In this document: piece after piece, positions 1-7,856 of the stretch
Layout: the number at the start of each line of letters is the position of its first letter
Position numbering within the stretch: position 1 is the first letter of the stretch
NCBI RefSeq assembly: GCF_900167345.1
Contig: NZ_FUXB01000001.1
Location: 62,001-126,000 of the forward strand
From: Vibrio cincinnatiensis DSM 19608
GTDB taxonomy: Bacteria > Pseudomonadota > Gammaproteobacteria > Enterobacterales > Vibrionaceae
Length of the DNA stretch: 64,000 nucleotides
Reading direction: 5' to 3'
Position numbers and translations under genes: made by a program
The notes under the pieces: model-generated
Databases searched by the model: none
What the model was told of the DNA's origin: nothing
The model's input: only the letters and a program-made list of their open reading frames with translations

Positions 1-236
1 TTATGGATCAAAGGGCCGCTCATGTTAAAGAACTCAATGAATCCCGAAAACAGCGTCTCGCGCTTGAGGCCGAAGAGAAGAAAATGAAAGCGGCTAGAAA
101 AGTCACGAGACCCACTCGAAATGCTCTACCTGAGCGACCAGAAAAACCGAGCCGTCCGGAAAGCACCGCTCGGCCACCACGTACGGCCCGAGTGTTACCT
201 CAAGATAACGTCACTGAGAAGGGGCAAGCGCTATGA
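1..236 (+). CDS. rnfC: RnfC C-terminal tail (partial, 5' end outside window)
   Basis: This is the end of a gene entering from the left edge; the open frame covers the first bases and stops at a TGA that overlaps the ATG of rnfD (ATGA). The visible 77 residues are very rich in Lys, Arg, Glu and Pro, starting with a charged helical stretch (KELNESRKQR) and ending in a Pro/Arg-rich tail. Such low-complexity tails are typical of the C-terminus of the membrane-peripheral RnfC/RsxC subunit in gammaproteobacteria. RnfC carries NADH, FMN and 4Fe-4S binding sites, but these would lie upstream. The assignment rests mainly on position directly before rnfD. Confidence 0.8.
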   Translation, partial: MDQRAAHVKELNESRKQRLALEAEEKKMKAARKVTRPTRNALPERPEKPSRPESTARPPRTARVLPQDNVTEKGQAL

Positions 237-1228
237 TCAAGTATGATTCAATCATTGGCCCATTTGCTCATAATGGGAGCTCATCTACACGAATCATGTA
301 TCTCGTTATCTTAACGTTATTACCGGCTTGTGTATTTGCTGGCTTTCAGTTTGGCCGCAATAGTATGGCATTGCTAGCCGTCTGTTGTTTAACCTGCATC
401 ATCAGTGAATGTTTATGCCTATTGGCAATGAACAAGAAGCCGAGCGCGTGTTTTGATGGTTCGGCGATATTGACGGGGTTGTTACTCGCCATGAGCTTAC
501 CACCTTCATTTCCTCTCAGCTTGGCGATTTTTGGCAGTATGTTTGCCATTATTTTGGGGAAACAAAGCTATGGAGGGTTAGGGCAGAACGTATTCAATCC
601 TGCCATGCTAGCGCGTGTCATGCTACTTATCTGTTTCCCTGTTCAAATGACTCAGTGGGCAGTTCCAACGCCGATAGATTTAAGTAACAACTTAGTGACG
701 GTGCCTGATGCTTGGCTGAACTTTGATGGAATGACGGCGGCGACGGCGCTCAGCACGGAAAGAACGTTGCCTGTCATGTTGACGGAACAGTTCTTTGGGC
801 AACATTCCGGAAGCTTAGGTGAGACCAGCGCTTTACTTATTCTGTGTGGTGGTGGTTATCTGATTTGGCGACGCATTATTCACTGGGCGATACCGGTAAC
901 CTTCATGCTTGGCCTGACAATACCTGCGTTAGTAAGCCATTTGATTAACGCTGAAGTTTACCTATCGCCGTGGATTCATCTGACCAGTGGCGCAGCCATG
1001 CTGGGCGCATTTTATATCGCCACAGATCTTGTCACTTCTCCAACCAGTATTCGTGGGCAGCTTATCTATGGGCTGGGGTGTGGCCTGCTCGTTTGGTTGA
1101 TTCGAGTCTTTGGCAGCTACCCTGAAGGTGTGGCTTTTGCGGTGCTGATTATGAATGCGGTTAGCCCGTTAATTGATTACTACTTGCGGCCAAAGGTATT
1201 TGGTACCGCCCGAGTGACGGAGAAATAA
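233..1228 (+). CDS. rnfD: RnfD, membrane subunit of the Rnf electron transport complex
   Basis: RnfD is an integral membrane, covalently flavinylated subunit of the ion-translocating NADH:ferredoxin oxidoreductase complex in the inner membrane. The 331-residue protein has about eight to ten hydrophobic segments, the conserved core GLGQNVFNPAM near residue 118, and the FMN-attachment region DGMTAATALS near residue 165, where the Thr takes the phosphoester-linked FMN. The last part (TSPTSIRGQ and PEGVAFAVLIMN) is also typical. Its start overlaps the rnfC stop and rnfG follows after 2 bases, so it sits inside a tight operon. Length agrees with the family (about 340-350). Confidence 0.95.
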   Translation: MIKYDSIIGPFAHNGSSSTRIMYLVILTLLPACVFAGFQFGRNSMALLAVCCLTCIISECLCLLAMNKKPSACFDGSAILTGLLLAMSLPPSFPLSLAIFGSMFAIILGKQSYGGLGQNVFNPAMLARVMLLICFPVQMTQWAVPTPIDLSNNLVTVPDAWLNFDGMTAATALSTERTLPVMLTEQFFGQHSGSLGETSALLILCGGGYLIWRRIIHWAIPVTFMLGLTIPALVSHLINAEVYLSPWIHLTSGAAMLGAFYIATDLVTSPTSIRGQLIYGLGCGLLVWLIRVFGSYPEGVAFAVLIMNAVSPLIDYYLRPKVFGTARVTEK

Positions 1229-1230
1229 TC

Positions 1231-1839
1231 ATGGAAGCCAAACCCCTGTTATTTAAAGAGCACATTGCGTATCAGGTCATATTACTTTCTGGGGCATGTG
1301 CACTCGCAGCATTACTTCTGTTTGTTACAAATGGGGCAACCAAGCCGATCATTGTACAGCGTATCTTAGAAGATCAACAAGCGCTATTGAAGGAGGTGCT
1401 TGCGGGGCAAGCCTATTCGAATGATGTATTTTCGAACTTCCAACGGATTGAGTTTGAAGGTCAGCCATTCAAACTGTATCGAGTGGAAGATGAGAATCAG
1501 CAACTGATCGATTGGGTAATTCGAGGCGAACAGGAGGGATATAGCGGCACGATTCGTTTTCTCGTCGGAGTCAGTCTTAGTGGTGAGATTATTGGTGTAC
1601 GAATAATCAGTCACAGTGAGACACCGGGATTGGGGGACAAAATTGAAGCTGAAAAAAGTGGCTGGATACGCAGTTTTGACCAACGAACATTAGAGAACAC
1701 GGGATCATGGGCAGTCAAAAAAGAGGGGGGAGATTTTGACCAATTCAGTGGTGCAACGATTACACCCAGAGCAGTAGTCAAAGGTGTGCATCAGGCGTTG
1801 TTAGCACTTCAATCTTATCAAGGAGCGAACAATGAGTGA
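1231..1839 (+). CDS. rnfG: RnfG, flavinylated periplasm-facing subunit of the Rnf complex
   Basis: RnfG is anchored by one N-terminal membrane helix (residues about 12-33) and exposes an FMN-binding domain to the periplasm. The flavinylation motif SGATIT lies near residue 172, followed by PRAVVKGVHQAL as in RsxG. The motif ETPGLGDKIE near residue 130 is also family-typical. At 202 residues it matches RnfG/RsxG length (about 200-210). It follows rnfD by 2 bases and its stop overlaps the rnfE start by 8 bases, which implies translational coupling. Confidence 0.95.
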   Translation: MEAKPLLFKEHIAYQVILLSGACALAALLLFVTNGATKPIIVQRILEDQQALLKEVLAGQAYSNDVFSNFQRIEFEGQPFKLYRVEDENQQLIDWVIRGEQEGYSGTIRFLVGVSLSGEIIGVRIISHSETPGLGDKIEAEKSGWIRSFDQRTLENTGSWAVKKEGGDFDQFSGATITPRAVVKGVHQALLALQSYQGANNE

Positions 1840-2512
1840 AACCAATCCGTATAAAGACATTATTTCACAAGGGCTATGGGGCAATAATATTGTACTAAAG
1901 CAGTCTCTGGCTCTTTGTCCTTTACTCGCGGTAACCAGTAGTGCGACCAATGGTTTGGGGCTTGGCTTGGCCAGTATGATAGTCATGGTTGCTGCGAATA
2001 CCCTGAACTCAATGGCGAAAGGACTCATCAGTAAAACCGTTCGCATTCCGGTGAATATTATTATTATCGCCACTCTTGTCACGATGACGGATGCATTGCT
2101 GAATGCCTATCTTCATTCTCTGCACAAAGTGCTAGGCCTATTCATTCCGTTGATAGTTACCAACTGCGCCATTCTTGGTCGTGTCGAATCATTTGCGAGT
2201 AGAAATGCAGTTATGCCTTCGGTTATGGATGGTCTATTTATGGGGTTAGGCTTTACTTGGGTACTGACGGTGCTCGGGGCGATACGAGAAATTCTGGGTA
2301 GTGGGACCTTATTTAGTCATGCACATCTACTGTTGGGTGAACGCTTTGCATTTTTAGAAATGGTCATCATTGAGGATTATCAGGGCTTGCTGTTGGTGAT
2401 TTTGCCTCCGGGAGGCTTTCTCGTGTTGGGTTTGGTTCTGGCGTTGAAACAAAAGTATGAATCTGGGGTGGTAAACACCGTCTCGGCGGTCGCACATAAC
2501 GCTAAGGGGTAA
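1832..2512 (+). CDS. rnfE: RnfE, membrane subunit of the Rnf complex
   Basis: RnfE is one of the two paralogous multi-spanning subunits (with RnfA) of the Rnf complex that hold the membrane iron-sulfur centre. The 226-residue sequence has six predicted hydrophobic segments and family signatures: GLWGNNIVLKQSLALCPLLAV at the N-terminus (one of the cluster Cys) and IVTNCAILGRVESFASRN in the middle (second Cys). It overlaps rnfG by 8 bases and precedes rnfH by 2 bases. Confidence 0.95.
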   Translation: MSETNPYKDIISQGLWGNNIVLKQSLALCPLLAVTSSATNGLGLGLASMIVMVAANTLNSMAKGLISKTVRIPVNIIIIATLVTMTDALLNAYLHSLHKVLGLFIPLIVTNCAILGRVESFASRNAVMPSVMDGLFMGLGFTWVLTVLGAIREILGSGTLFSHAHLLLGERFAFLEMVIIEDYQGLLLVILPPGGFLVLGLVLALKQKYESGVVNTVSAVAHNAKG

Positions 2513-2514
2513 CC

Positions 2515-2769
2515 ATGAAAGTCAGTGTTGTCTACGCATTACCTGATGAACAGGTATGGTTACCCGTTGATGTTGACCAGAACGCAACGGTATTGAGTGC
2601 GATTCAGGCTTCTCATCTTCTAGAGATGTTTCCGAATATCGATCTAGACAAACAAAAAGTGGGGATTTTTGGTCGGGCTACCCCGTTAGATAGTGAGCTT
2701 AAAGAAGGCGACCGAGTCGAAATATATCGCCCGTTAATTTGGCAGCCTGAAGATGAGGACGACGATTAA
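2515..2769 (+). CDS. rnfH: RnfH family protein
   Basis: An 84-residue acidic-tailed protein of the RnfH family (UPF0125), which has a ubiquitin-like beta-grasp fold. The motif VEIYRPL near residue 72 and the opening VSVVYALPDEQVWLPVDV are family hallmarks. The gene is the last of the rnfCDGEH string, as in Rhodobacter-type nif-associated rnf operons; housekeeping rsx operons of Vibrio and E. coli end with nth instead and keep rnfH elsewhere. This arrangement supports a nitrogen-fixation role. The biochemical function of RnfH is not settled. Confidence 0.9.
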   Translation: MKVSVVYALPDEQVWLPVDVDQNATVLSAIQASHLLEMFPNIDLDKQKVGIFGRATPLDSELKEGDRVEIYRPLIWQPEDEDDD

Positions 2770-2770
2770 T

Positions 2771-2786
2771 TGTCTCCTTTACGACA
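2771..2786 (+). promoter_or_regulatory. NifA upstream activating sequence (TGT-N10-ACA)
   Basis: TGT at 2771-2773 and ACA at 2784-2786 are separated by exactly 10 bases, the consensus of a NifA binding site. It starts right after the rnfH stop and lies about 80 bases upstream of a well-spaced sigma-54 promoter, a normal geometry for nif genes. Confidence 0.75.
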
Positions 2787-2849
2787 TTATGTCGGATGTT
2801 TTTTGAAAGTTGATTTATCTAACGTATTGAAAATATTGATGTAAGTGTG

Positions 2850-2865
2850 TGGTAGGTGTTTTGCA
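2850..2865 (+). promoter_or_regulatory. Sigma-54 (-24/-12) promoter of nifF
   Basis: The sequence TGGTAGGTGTTTTGCA carries GG at 2851-2852 and GC at 2863-2864, exactly 10 bases apart, matching TGGCAC-N5-TTGCA in the invariant positions. It lies about 40 bases before the nifF start and downstream of the NifA site, so nifF can be read independently of the rnf operon. Confidence 0.75.
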
Positions 2866-2907
2866 GTCTATCCCTAACATGATAGCAATTTAAGCAAGGA
2901 GCTAATG

Positions 2908-3444
2908 ATGAGTAAAGTAGGCATTTTCTTTGGTACGGATATGGGTAGCACTCGCAAAGTGGCCAAATTGATCCAGAAACAACTCGGTGACGAGATAGCG
3001 GATAAACCGAAAAATATTAACCGCGTCGATACCGATGAATTTACTCGCTATGACTACCTAATTTTGGGTACGCCAACTTTAGGTGAGGGGCAACTTCCTG
3101 GGCTCTCTACCGATTGTCAGGAAGAGAGTTGGGAAGAGTTTCTACCCAATTTCTTAGACATGGATCTTTCGGGTAAAAAGGTTGCGTTATACGGGTTGGG
3201 TGATCAGGTGGGTTATAGCAATGAGTTTGTTGATGCACTCGGTGAATTATATGATCATGTTGCCAACTGCGGTGCAGAGATGGTGGGATTCTGGTCCACG
3301 AAAGGGTACGAATTTACCGCGTCGAATGCGGTTGATGGTGATGACTTTGTCGGGTTGGTGATAGATAAAGATAATCAATCAAGTCTGACTGAGCAGCGTA
3401 TCGCAGAGTGGGTTGAGCAGATCAAAGCGGAAATGGCGCTCTGA
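2908..3444 (+). CDS. nifF: NifF-type flavodoxin (electron donor to nitrogenase)
   Basis: Long-chain flavodoxin of 178 residues. The FMN phosphate loop GTDMGSTRK is at residues 9-17, the first flavin-stacking region is GTPTLGEGQLPG near residue 59, and ALYGLGDQVGYSNEF near residue 96 holds the second flavin loop with the long-chain insertion after it. The sequence closely resembles Klebsiella NifF (IFFGTD, NINR, GYEF-AS, FVGLV-D-DNQ). NifF passes electrons from a pyruvate- or Rnf-linked donor to nitrogenase Fe protein. Two ATGs are in tandem; the second (2908) has better spacing from AAGGAG at 2896-2901. Regulated by the NifA/sigma-54 elements just upstream. Confidence 0.9.
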   Translation: MSKVGIFFGTDMGSTRKVAKLIQKQLGDEIADKPKNINRVDTDEFTRYDYLILGTPTLGEGQLPGLSTDCQEESWEEFLPNFLDMDLSGKKVALYGLGDQVGYSNEFVDALGELYDHVANCGAEMVGFWSTKGYEFTASNAVDGDDFVGLVIDKDNQSSLTEQRIAEWVEQIKAEMAL

Positions 3445-3503
3445 TCCAATTTGTTCGCTAACATTCATCCTGTGCAAATTGACCGATTGATGAGTACACC
3501 ATA

Positions 3504-3544
3504 AAACTCGCCTCTACGAGACGGATTCTTGTAGAGGCGAGTTT
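3504..3544. terminator. Strong hairpin between nifF and rcnA
   Basis: Perfect 14-base inverted repeat (3504-3517 with 3531-3544) around a 13-base loop. It lies between convergent genes nifF and rcnA and is flanked by short A/T runs only, so it probably serves as a bidirectional, not quite canonical terminator. Confidence 0.7.
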
Positions 3545-3627
3545 GGCTTAATGATAGAACCACTCTGCATCAACATAAAGTGATTACGGTGTTTAAACCA
3601 AAGATAGAGCCATCATTACCGCAGAGC

Positions 3628-4704
3628 TTAGCTCATGAGAGAGGTGTACCCATGCATCCCCATGTATAAGCCGACAGCGCTGATCAAAACTCCCGACAAG
3701 TAAGGAGCGCGACGAGCGACATCGTTCAAACCACTCCATTTCGATGTTGCCTTTTGCACTCCCACTGCCGCTACAATGCCAACAGCAACCAGCGTTATTG
3801 CTAAACCAATGCTGAATGATACAACCAAGGTGGCCCCCAGCGTCATTGCTTTAAGGTGCAAACAGATAAGCAGAACGGTGACTGCCGCAGGGCATGGAAT
3901 CAACCCCCCTGTTAAACCAAAAAGTAGTATTTGTTTGTTGGTCACGTCTTGATTCTCAAAACGTTTTTGAATATCTAAAGCATGTGCGCGTTCATGAGCA
4001 TCTTGGTATTCCTTATTATCACCTTCTGAGTGCGTTTCTGCATGAAAATGGACATCAAAATCATGACTATGATCGTGGTGTCCAATCATCAATGTCACAG
4101 AAAAATCATCAGCGGCTTCAAAAGGCATCGTCGATTCCAAATATCCATCCCGTTCAGTAAAGCTATAAGTATCAATAGGTTGTTGGTCTTTGTAGGGTGC
4201 TGACATCTTGACGTTTTCAGCCATTAAAGGCTTGCCGCTGATTGTTCGTAACTGAAAACGATGATGAAGCCCTGCTGCGACAAGAGAAAGCGATACATGC
4301 CCATGTCCGGTATCGACAATTTGTGTCGTCCATTCATGAGTATGGCTATGCGCTTTTTGCCAAGCACGCTCCCCGCTCCACGTTCGCCAGAACATCCATA
4401 AACCGGTTGTAACAATAATGATTCCCGAGATGAGTTGCATCCATGGTTCAACCGCCTCAGCTGTGAATTTTTGGCTGATGTATATCCCGCTAAGAGCGAT
4501 TAACCAGACAATCGTCGTGTGAGAAAGTGTGGCGGCCAACCCCAACATCACTGCCTGTTTGACCGTGCCTTTAACCGCGATAATAAAAGCCGCCATCATC
4601 GTTTTTGAGTGACCGGGTTCGAGGCCATGTAAAGCCCCGAGTAAAATGGCACTAGGAATAAAGAACCAGCCGTTACCTTGTTGTAGTAGTGCAGTAAAAT
4701 CCAT
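3628..4704 (-). CDS. rcnA: RcnA-like nickel/cobalt efflux protein with an inserted loop domain
   Basis: Inner-membrane Ni2+/Co2+ exporter of the NicO/RcnA family. Signatures are HGLEPGHSKTMMAAFIIA at about residues 26-43 and LTGGLIPCPAAVTVLL in the C-terminal half; both halves match E. coli RcnA closely. The protein has 358 residues against 274 in E. coli: the His-rich cytoplasmic loop is replaced by about 110 residues (119-229) containing a beta-rich stretch and several His clusters (HSHTH, HHDHSHD, HFHAETH). The start at MDFTALLQQGN is chosen because E. coli RcnA begins there; an in-frame ATG lies 24 bases upstream at 4728. Divergent from rcnR with operators between. Confidence 0.9.
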   Translation of the reverse strand: MDFTALLQQGNGWFFIPSAILLGALHGLEPGHSKTMMAAFIIAVKGTVKQAVMLGLAATLSHTTIVWLIALSGIYISQKFTAEAVEPWMQLISGIIIVTTGLWMFWRTWSGERAWQKAHSHTHEWTTQIVDTGHGHVSLSLVAAGLHHRFQLRTISGKPLMAENVKMSAPYKDQQPIDTYSFTERDGYLESTMPFEAADDFSVTLMIGHHDHSHDFDVHFHAETHSEGDNKEYQDAHERAHALDIQKRFENQDVTNKQILLFGLTGGLIPCPAAVTVLLICLHLKAMTLGATLVVSFSIGLAITLVAVGIVAAVGVQKATSKWSGLNDVARRAPYLSGVLISAVGLYMGMHGYTSLMS

Positions 4705-4742
4705 TGGTGTTCTCTGTGGCGATGTCAAATGTTATGAAAACT

Positions 4743-4799
4743 ATACTCCCCTTGAGTATCGAATACTACCCCCCAGTATCAAATACTACCCCCAAGTAT
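4743..4799. promoter_or_regulatory. Three phased RcnR operators
   Basis: Three copies of an ATACT...AGTAT inverted repeat around a C-rich core lie at 4743-4759, 4763-4779 and 4783-4799, each 17 bases long and exactly 20 bases apart. The E. coli RcnR site is TACT-G6-N-AGTA (C-tract on the other strand), the same design. They sit between the divergent rcnA and rcnR genes. Confidence 0.85.
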
Positions 4800-4860
4800 A
4801 AGTTGAGTGCTACATTATTGGTTAGAACCGAGCCGCCCATAACTCAAAAGAAGAGAAGCC

Positions 4861-5133
4861 ATGTCACATACAACCCGAGATCAGAAAAAGCTCAGCACTC
4901 GAGTTAGCAAAATACAAGGTCAGGTCAATGGACTGAAAAAAATGCTAGGAGAAGAGCATGAATGCCACGATGTACTACAGCAGATAGCGGCGATTCGAGG
5001 CGCGGTGAATGGTTTGATGCGAGAAGTGATCAAAGGTCATCTGCTTGAACATGTAGTCCTTGAGGAAGAGAAAAGTCAACGTGAAGCTGATATGGAAATC
5101 GTGCTGAAAGTTCTCGACTCCTATATCAAATAA
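4861..5133 (+). CDS. rcnR: RcnR, Ni(II)/Co(II)-responsive repressor
   Basis: A 90-residue all-helical repressor of the CsoR/RcnR/FrmR family. It shares with E. coli RcnR the stretch [13 protein letters not shown], the Cys in [29 protein letters not shown], and the tail [14 protein letters not shown]. The N-terminal Ser-His2 plus Cys35 and two His residues near 60-64 provide the Co/Ni ligands in the family. It would repress rcnA and itself from the three operators at 4743-4799. Confidence 0.95.
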   Translation: MSHTTRDQKKLSTRVSKIQGQVNGLKKMLGEEHECHDVLQQIAAIRGAVNGLMREVIKGHLLEHVVLEEEKSQREADMEIVLKVLDSYIK

Positions 5134-5197
5134 TGCCGTGGTTACAATGTGTGATGTAATCTGAATCTAAGCTTTCATAAAATTCTAAAATAGAAAT

Positions 5198-5224
5198 ACC
5201 CAAATTACGGTGAGCAATTTGGGT
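5198..5224. terminator. Hairpin downstream of rcnR
   Basis: Nine-base perfect stem ACCCAAATT (5198-5206) with its complement (5216-5224) and a 9-base loop. No long U tract follows. It lies between convergent rcnR and alr. Confidence 0.45.
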
Positions 5225-5330
5225 AAACGGCCTAACCTTATGATACGGATTGAAATTCTTCTCGCTGGTTTTGATAGCGATCTTAGCGTGAATATTGAAC
5301 CAGCCCCATTGGTTTCAGCAACCACTCCGA

Positions 5331-6419
5331 CTAGCTTAACGGCTCGGCCATAAATCGTTTGTGTACCCGCTTCGTTAGCTTAATCACTAATTCATAGGCG
5401 ATGGTGCCAATATGATTAGCGACATGCTCTATGGGTAAATTTTCACCCCAAAATTCTGCATTATCTCCGACGTTATCTTGTAAATTTGGGCCGAGATCGA
5501 CCGTGATCATATCCATAGACACGCGGCCGACAATGGGCACAAGACGGCCATTAATATAAACCGGTGTTCCTGTGGGCGCGGAGCAAGGGTAACCATCTCC
5601 GTAGCCCATGGCTATCACCCCTATATGTGTATCTCGTGGCGCCGTCCAAGATTGATTGTAGCCAACCGAATGCTGGCTCTTGTGCTTGCGTATAGCGATG
5701 AGTTGAGAGCGTAAGGTCATGACACAGCGTAAGCCGTGATCCTGACCGGTATCATTTTGATTTGGGCTGATGCCGTAAAGCGCAATACCACTACGCATGT
5801 AGTCAAGGTGGGACTCTGGCCAGTAAAGAATACCTGCTGAGTTAGCAATGCTTTTTGCCCCTGCATAATGGGCCGTTTGTGCTAAGAAGAGTTCAACCTG
5901 TGCTGAAGTTGCTGGTGAGGTGAGGTTATCTGCACAACTCAAGTGACTGATAAATCCGACAGGGCCGCTCAGTTTTTGAGTGGCTTCGAGCTGCGTTATG
6001 TAATCGTGCAGTTCACAGGGGTGAATGCCAAGGCGGTGCATCCCTGTATCCAGTTTTAGCCAAACTTTTAAAGGGGTTGAGATAGGGGTTGATTGAAGAT
6101 GCGCTAGCTGTTCTTCACAATGAATCACCGTCTCTAATCCCAGAGCCGATGCGTGTTGTAAATCTGCCGGGCAGAAACATCCTTCAAGCAACAGGATAGG
6201 GTGAGTAATGCCCCCTTCTCTCAATTCAAGCGCTTCTTCTATGCGAGAAACAGCAAACATCTCTGCTTGGGGTAGAGCCTGCGCTGTTTTAAGAGCATCG
6301 TGCCCATAGGCATCTCCCTTGAGTACGGCGATGATGGGTTTATTTCCGCATTTTTGCTTCAGTTGCTCATAGTTGTGGCGAAGGGCAGCCAAATTGATAA
6401 CGGCTTCCGCTGTGATCAT
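5331..6419 (-). CDS. alr: Alanine racemase
   Basis: PLP-dependent fold-type III racemase interconverting L- and D-alanine in the cytoplasm. The PLP lysine lies in AVLKGDAYGHD near residue 34 (a variant of the usual VKANAYGHG), and the catalytic Tyr region is in QHSVGYNQSWTAP near residue 255. GRVSMDMITVDLG near residue 300 and IGTIAYELV near the end are standard. The 362-residue length is normal. It lies downstream of the Na+/alanine symporter on the same strand, separated by 63 bases with a hairpin, suggesting a role in alanine use rather than only in wall synthesis; a biosynthetic role cannot be excluded. Confidence 0.93.
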   Translation of the reverse strand: MITAEAVINLAALRHNYEQLKQKCGNKPIIAVLKGDAYGHDALKTAQALPQAEMFAVSRIEEALELREGGITHPILLLEGCFCPADLQHASALGLETVIHCEEQLAHLQSTPISTPLKVWLKLDTGMHRLGIHPCELHDYITQLEATQKLSGPVGFISHLSCADNLTSPATSAQVELFLAQTAHYAGAKSIANSAGILYWPESHLDYMRSGIALYGISPNQNDTGQDHGLRCVMTLRSQLIAIRKHKSQHSVGYNQSWTAPRDTHIGVIAMGYGDGYPCSAPTGTPVYINGRLVPIVGRVSMDMITVDLGPNLQDNVGDNAEFWGENLPIEHVANHIGTIAYELVIKLTKRVHKRFMAEPLS

Positions 6420-6447
6420 AAATCATTCCTAATCGGTTTTTTTGCGT

Positions 6448-6474
6448 ACGCCTTCTGTTTTAGTCAGAAGGCGT
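6448..6474 (-). other. Hairpin between the alanine symporter gene and alr
   Basis: Perfect 10-base stem (6448-6457 with 6465-6474, ACGCCTTCTG) and a 7-base loop. On the minus strand the hairpin is followed by an A tract rather than a U tract, so it is not a canonical terminator; it could stabilise the upstream mRNA end or damp readthrough into alr. Confidence 0.45.
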
Positions 6475-6482
6475 CGATATGA

Positions 6483-7856
6483 TTAATACTCTGCTTTAGC
6501 CGGATCTTGTGGTATTTGGCGAGCAAAATAATGCTTGGTGGCTTGGTACACGACAGGGCTTAATAAACCAAGTGCGATTAAGTTAGGAATAGCCATCATG
6601 GCGTTTAACGTGTCACTCAATAGCCAAATCAAGTTGAGTTCCATTATGGCACCCACAGGAATCACCAAGACGAAAATGATACGAAAGGGGAGCACTGCTT
6701 TGGTGCCGAAGAGGTAACTGGCACAGCGTTCGCCATAGACAGACCAGCCAACAATGGTGGTAAAGGCGAAAATAGCCAAACTAATAGCAACCAGATAGCG
6801 ACCAAACCCAGGAATGACCTGATCAAATGCGGCTGACGTGAGCGCAGCTCCTGTCATTCCTGAGGTCCATTCCCCAGAGATAATAATGACGAAACCAGTG
6901 ATGGAGCAGATGATGATGGTATCAATGAACGTTCCCAGCATCGCAATTAAACCTTGCCGTACTGGGTCATCGGTTTGTGCACTGGCATGAGCAATGGGGG
7001 CTGAACCTAAGCCTGCTTCATTAGAAAAAACACCCCGTGCCACACCAAAGCGAATCGCCATCCAGACCGTCGCTCCTGCAAATCCCCCTTGAGCAGAAGT
7101 TGGAGTAAAGGCCTGTTCTAGCACAAGGGCAACTGCGCCTCCGATTTTATCGACATTAAGCAGTAAAATAATTAATCCGCAAGCAACGTAAGCAATGCCC
7201 ATTAATGGCACAAGGGCACCAGCAAAAGCCCCGATGCGCTTAATTCCCCCTAAAAGGACGGCACCTGAAAGTGTCATGACAACGAGCCCAACAATCAAAG
7301 GAGAAAAGTCAAAGGTGGAGTGCATGACTTGAGCAATCGAATTAATTTGAACGCCATTACCAATCCCAAAACAGGCAAAGGTGCCAAACAAAGCAAATGC
7401 GGTTCCGAGCCAAGCCCATTTCTTACCCATCCCATTTTTGATGTAGTACATGGGGCCGCCAACATGGTTCCCATGGCGGTCGGTTTCTCGGTATTTAACG
7501 GCTAATACGGCTTCAGAATACTTGGTGGCCATACCCAGCAACGCAGTCATCCACATCCAAAATAGTGCTCCTGGCCCTCCAATAAAGAGGGCAGTAGCGA
7601 CACCTGCAATATTACCGGTTCCAATTGTGGCGGAGAGGGCAGTCATTAATGCTTGAAAGGGAGGGATTTCACCACCCTGATCCTGAGTATTTTTTCTGCC
7701 TTTCCATAATAGTTTAAAGGCGCGACCAATATTAAAAAAGGGCATGAATTTCAAGCCAATATTTAGATAAATACCAATACCTAATATAATGACGAGCATG
7801 GGGAGGCCCCATACAACACCATTGACTTGGCTAATGAGTTGTTGAATCAGTTCCAT
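6483..7856 (-). CDS. Na+:alanine/glycine symporter (AGCS family)
   Basis: Inner-membrane sodium-coupled amino acid importer of 457 residues with about eleven hydrophobic segments. AGCS signatures are ALSATIGTGNIAGVATAL near residue 73, GGPMYYIKNGMG near residue 133 and GVFSNEAGLGSAPIAHASAQT near residue 275, which contribute to Na+ and substrate binding. It is upstream of alr on the same strand, so the pair could import and racemise alanine. The promoter probably lies in the AT-rich gap beyond 7856. Confidence 0.93.
   Translation of the reverse strand: MELIQQLISQVNGVVWGLPMLVIILGIGIYLNIGLKFMPFFNIGRAFKLLWKGRKNTQDQGGEIPPFQALMTALSATIGTGNIAGVATALFIGGPGALFWMWMTALLGMATKYSEAVLAVKYRETDRHGNHVGGPMYYIKNGMGKKWAWLGTAFALFGTFACFGIGNGVQINSIAQVMHSTFDFSPLIVGLVVMTLSGAVLLGGIKRIGAFAGALVPLMGIAYVACGLIILLLNVDKIGGAVALVLEQAFTPTSAQGGFAGATVWMAIRFGVARGVFSNEAGLGSAPIAHASAQTDDPVRQGLIAMLGTFIDTIIICSITGFVIIISGEWTSGMTGAALTSAAFDQVIPGFGRYLVAISLAIFAFTTIVGWSVYGERCASYLFGTKAVLPFRIIFVLVIPVGAIMELNLIWLLSDTLNAMMAIPNLIALGLLSPVVYQATKHYFARQIPQDPAKAEY

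Noticed and set aside
3894..4160. Rightward open frame inside rcnA
   Set aside because: Antisense shadow of a well-supported gene with no features of its own.
6436..6474. Intrinsic terminator between the alanine symporter gene and alr
   Set aside because: The T run is on the wrong side: on the minus strand the stem is followed by A residues. Kept only as a hairpin.
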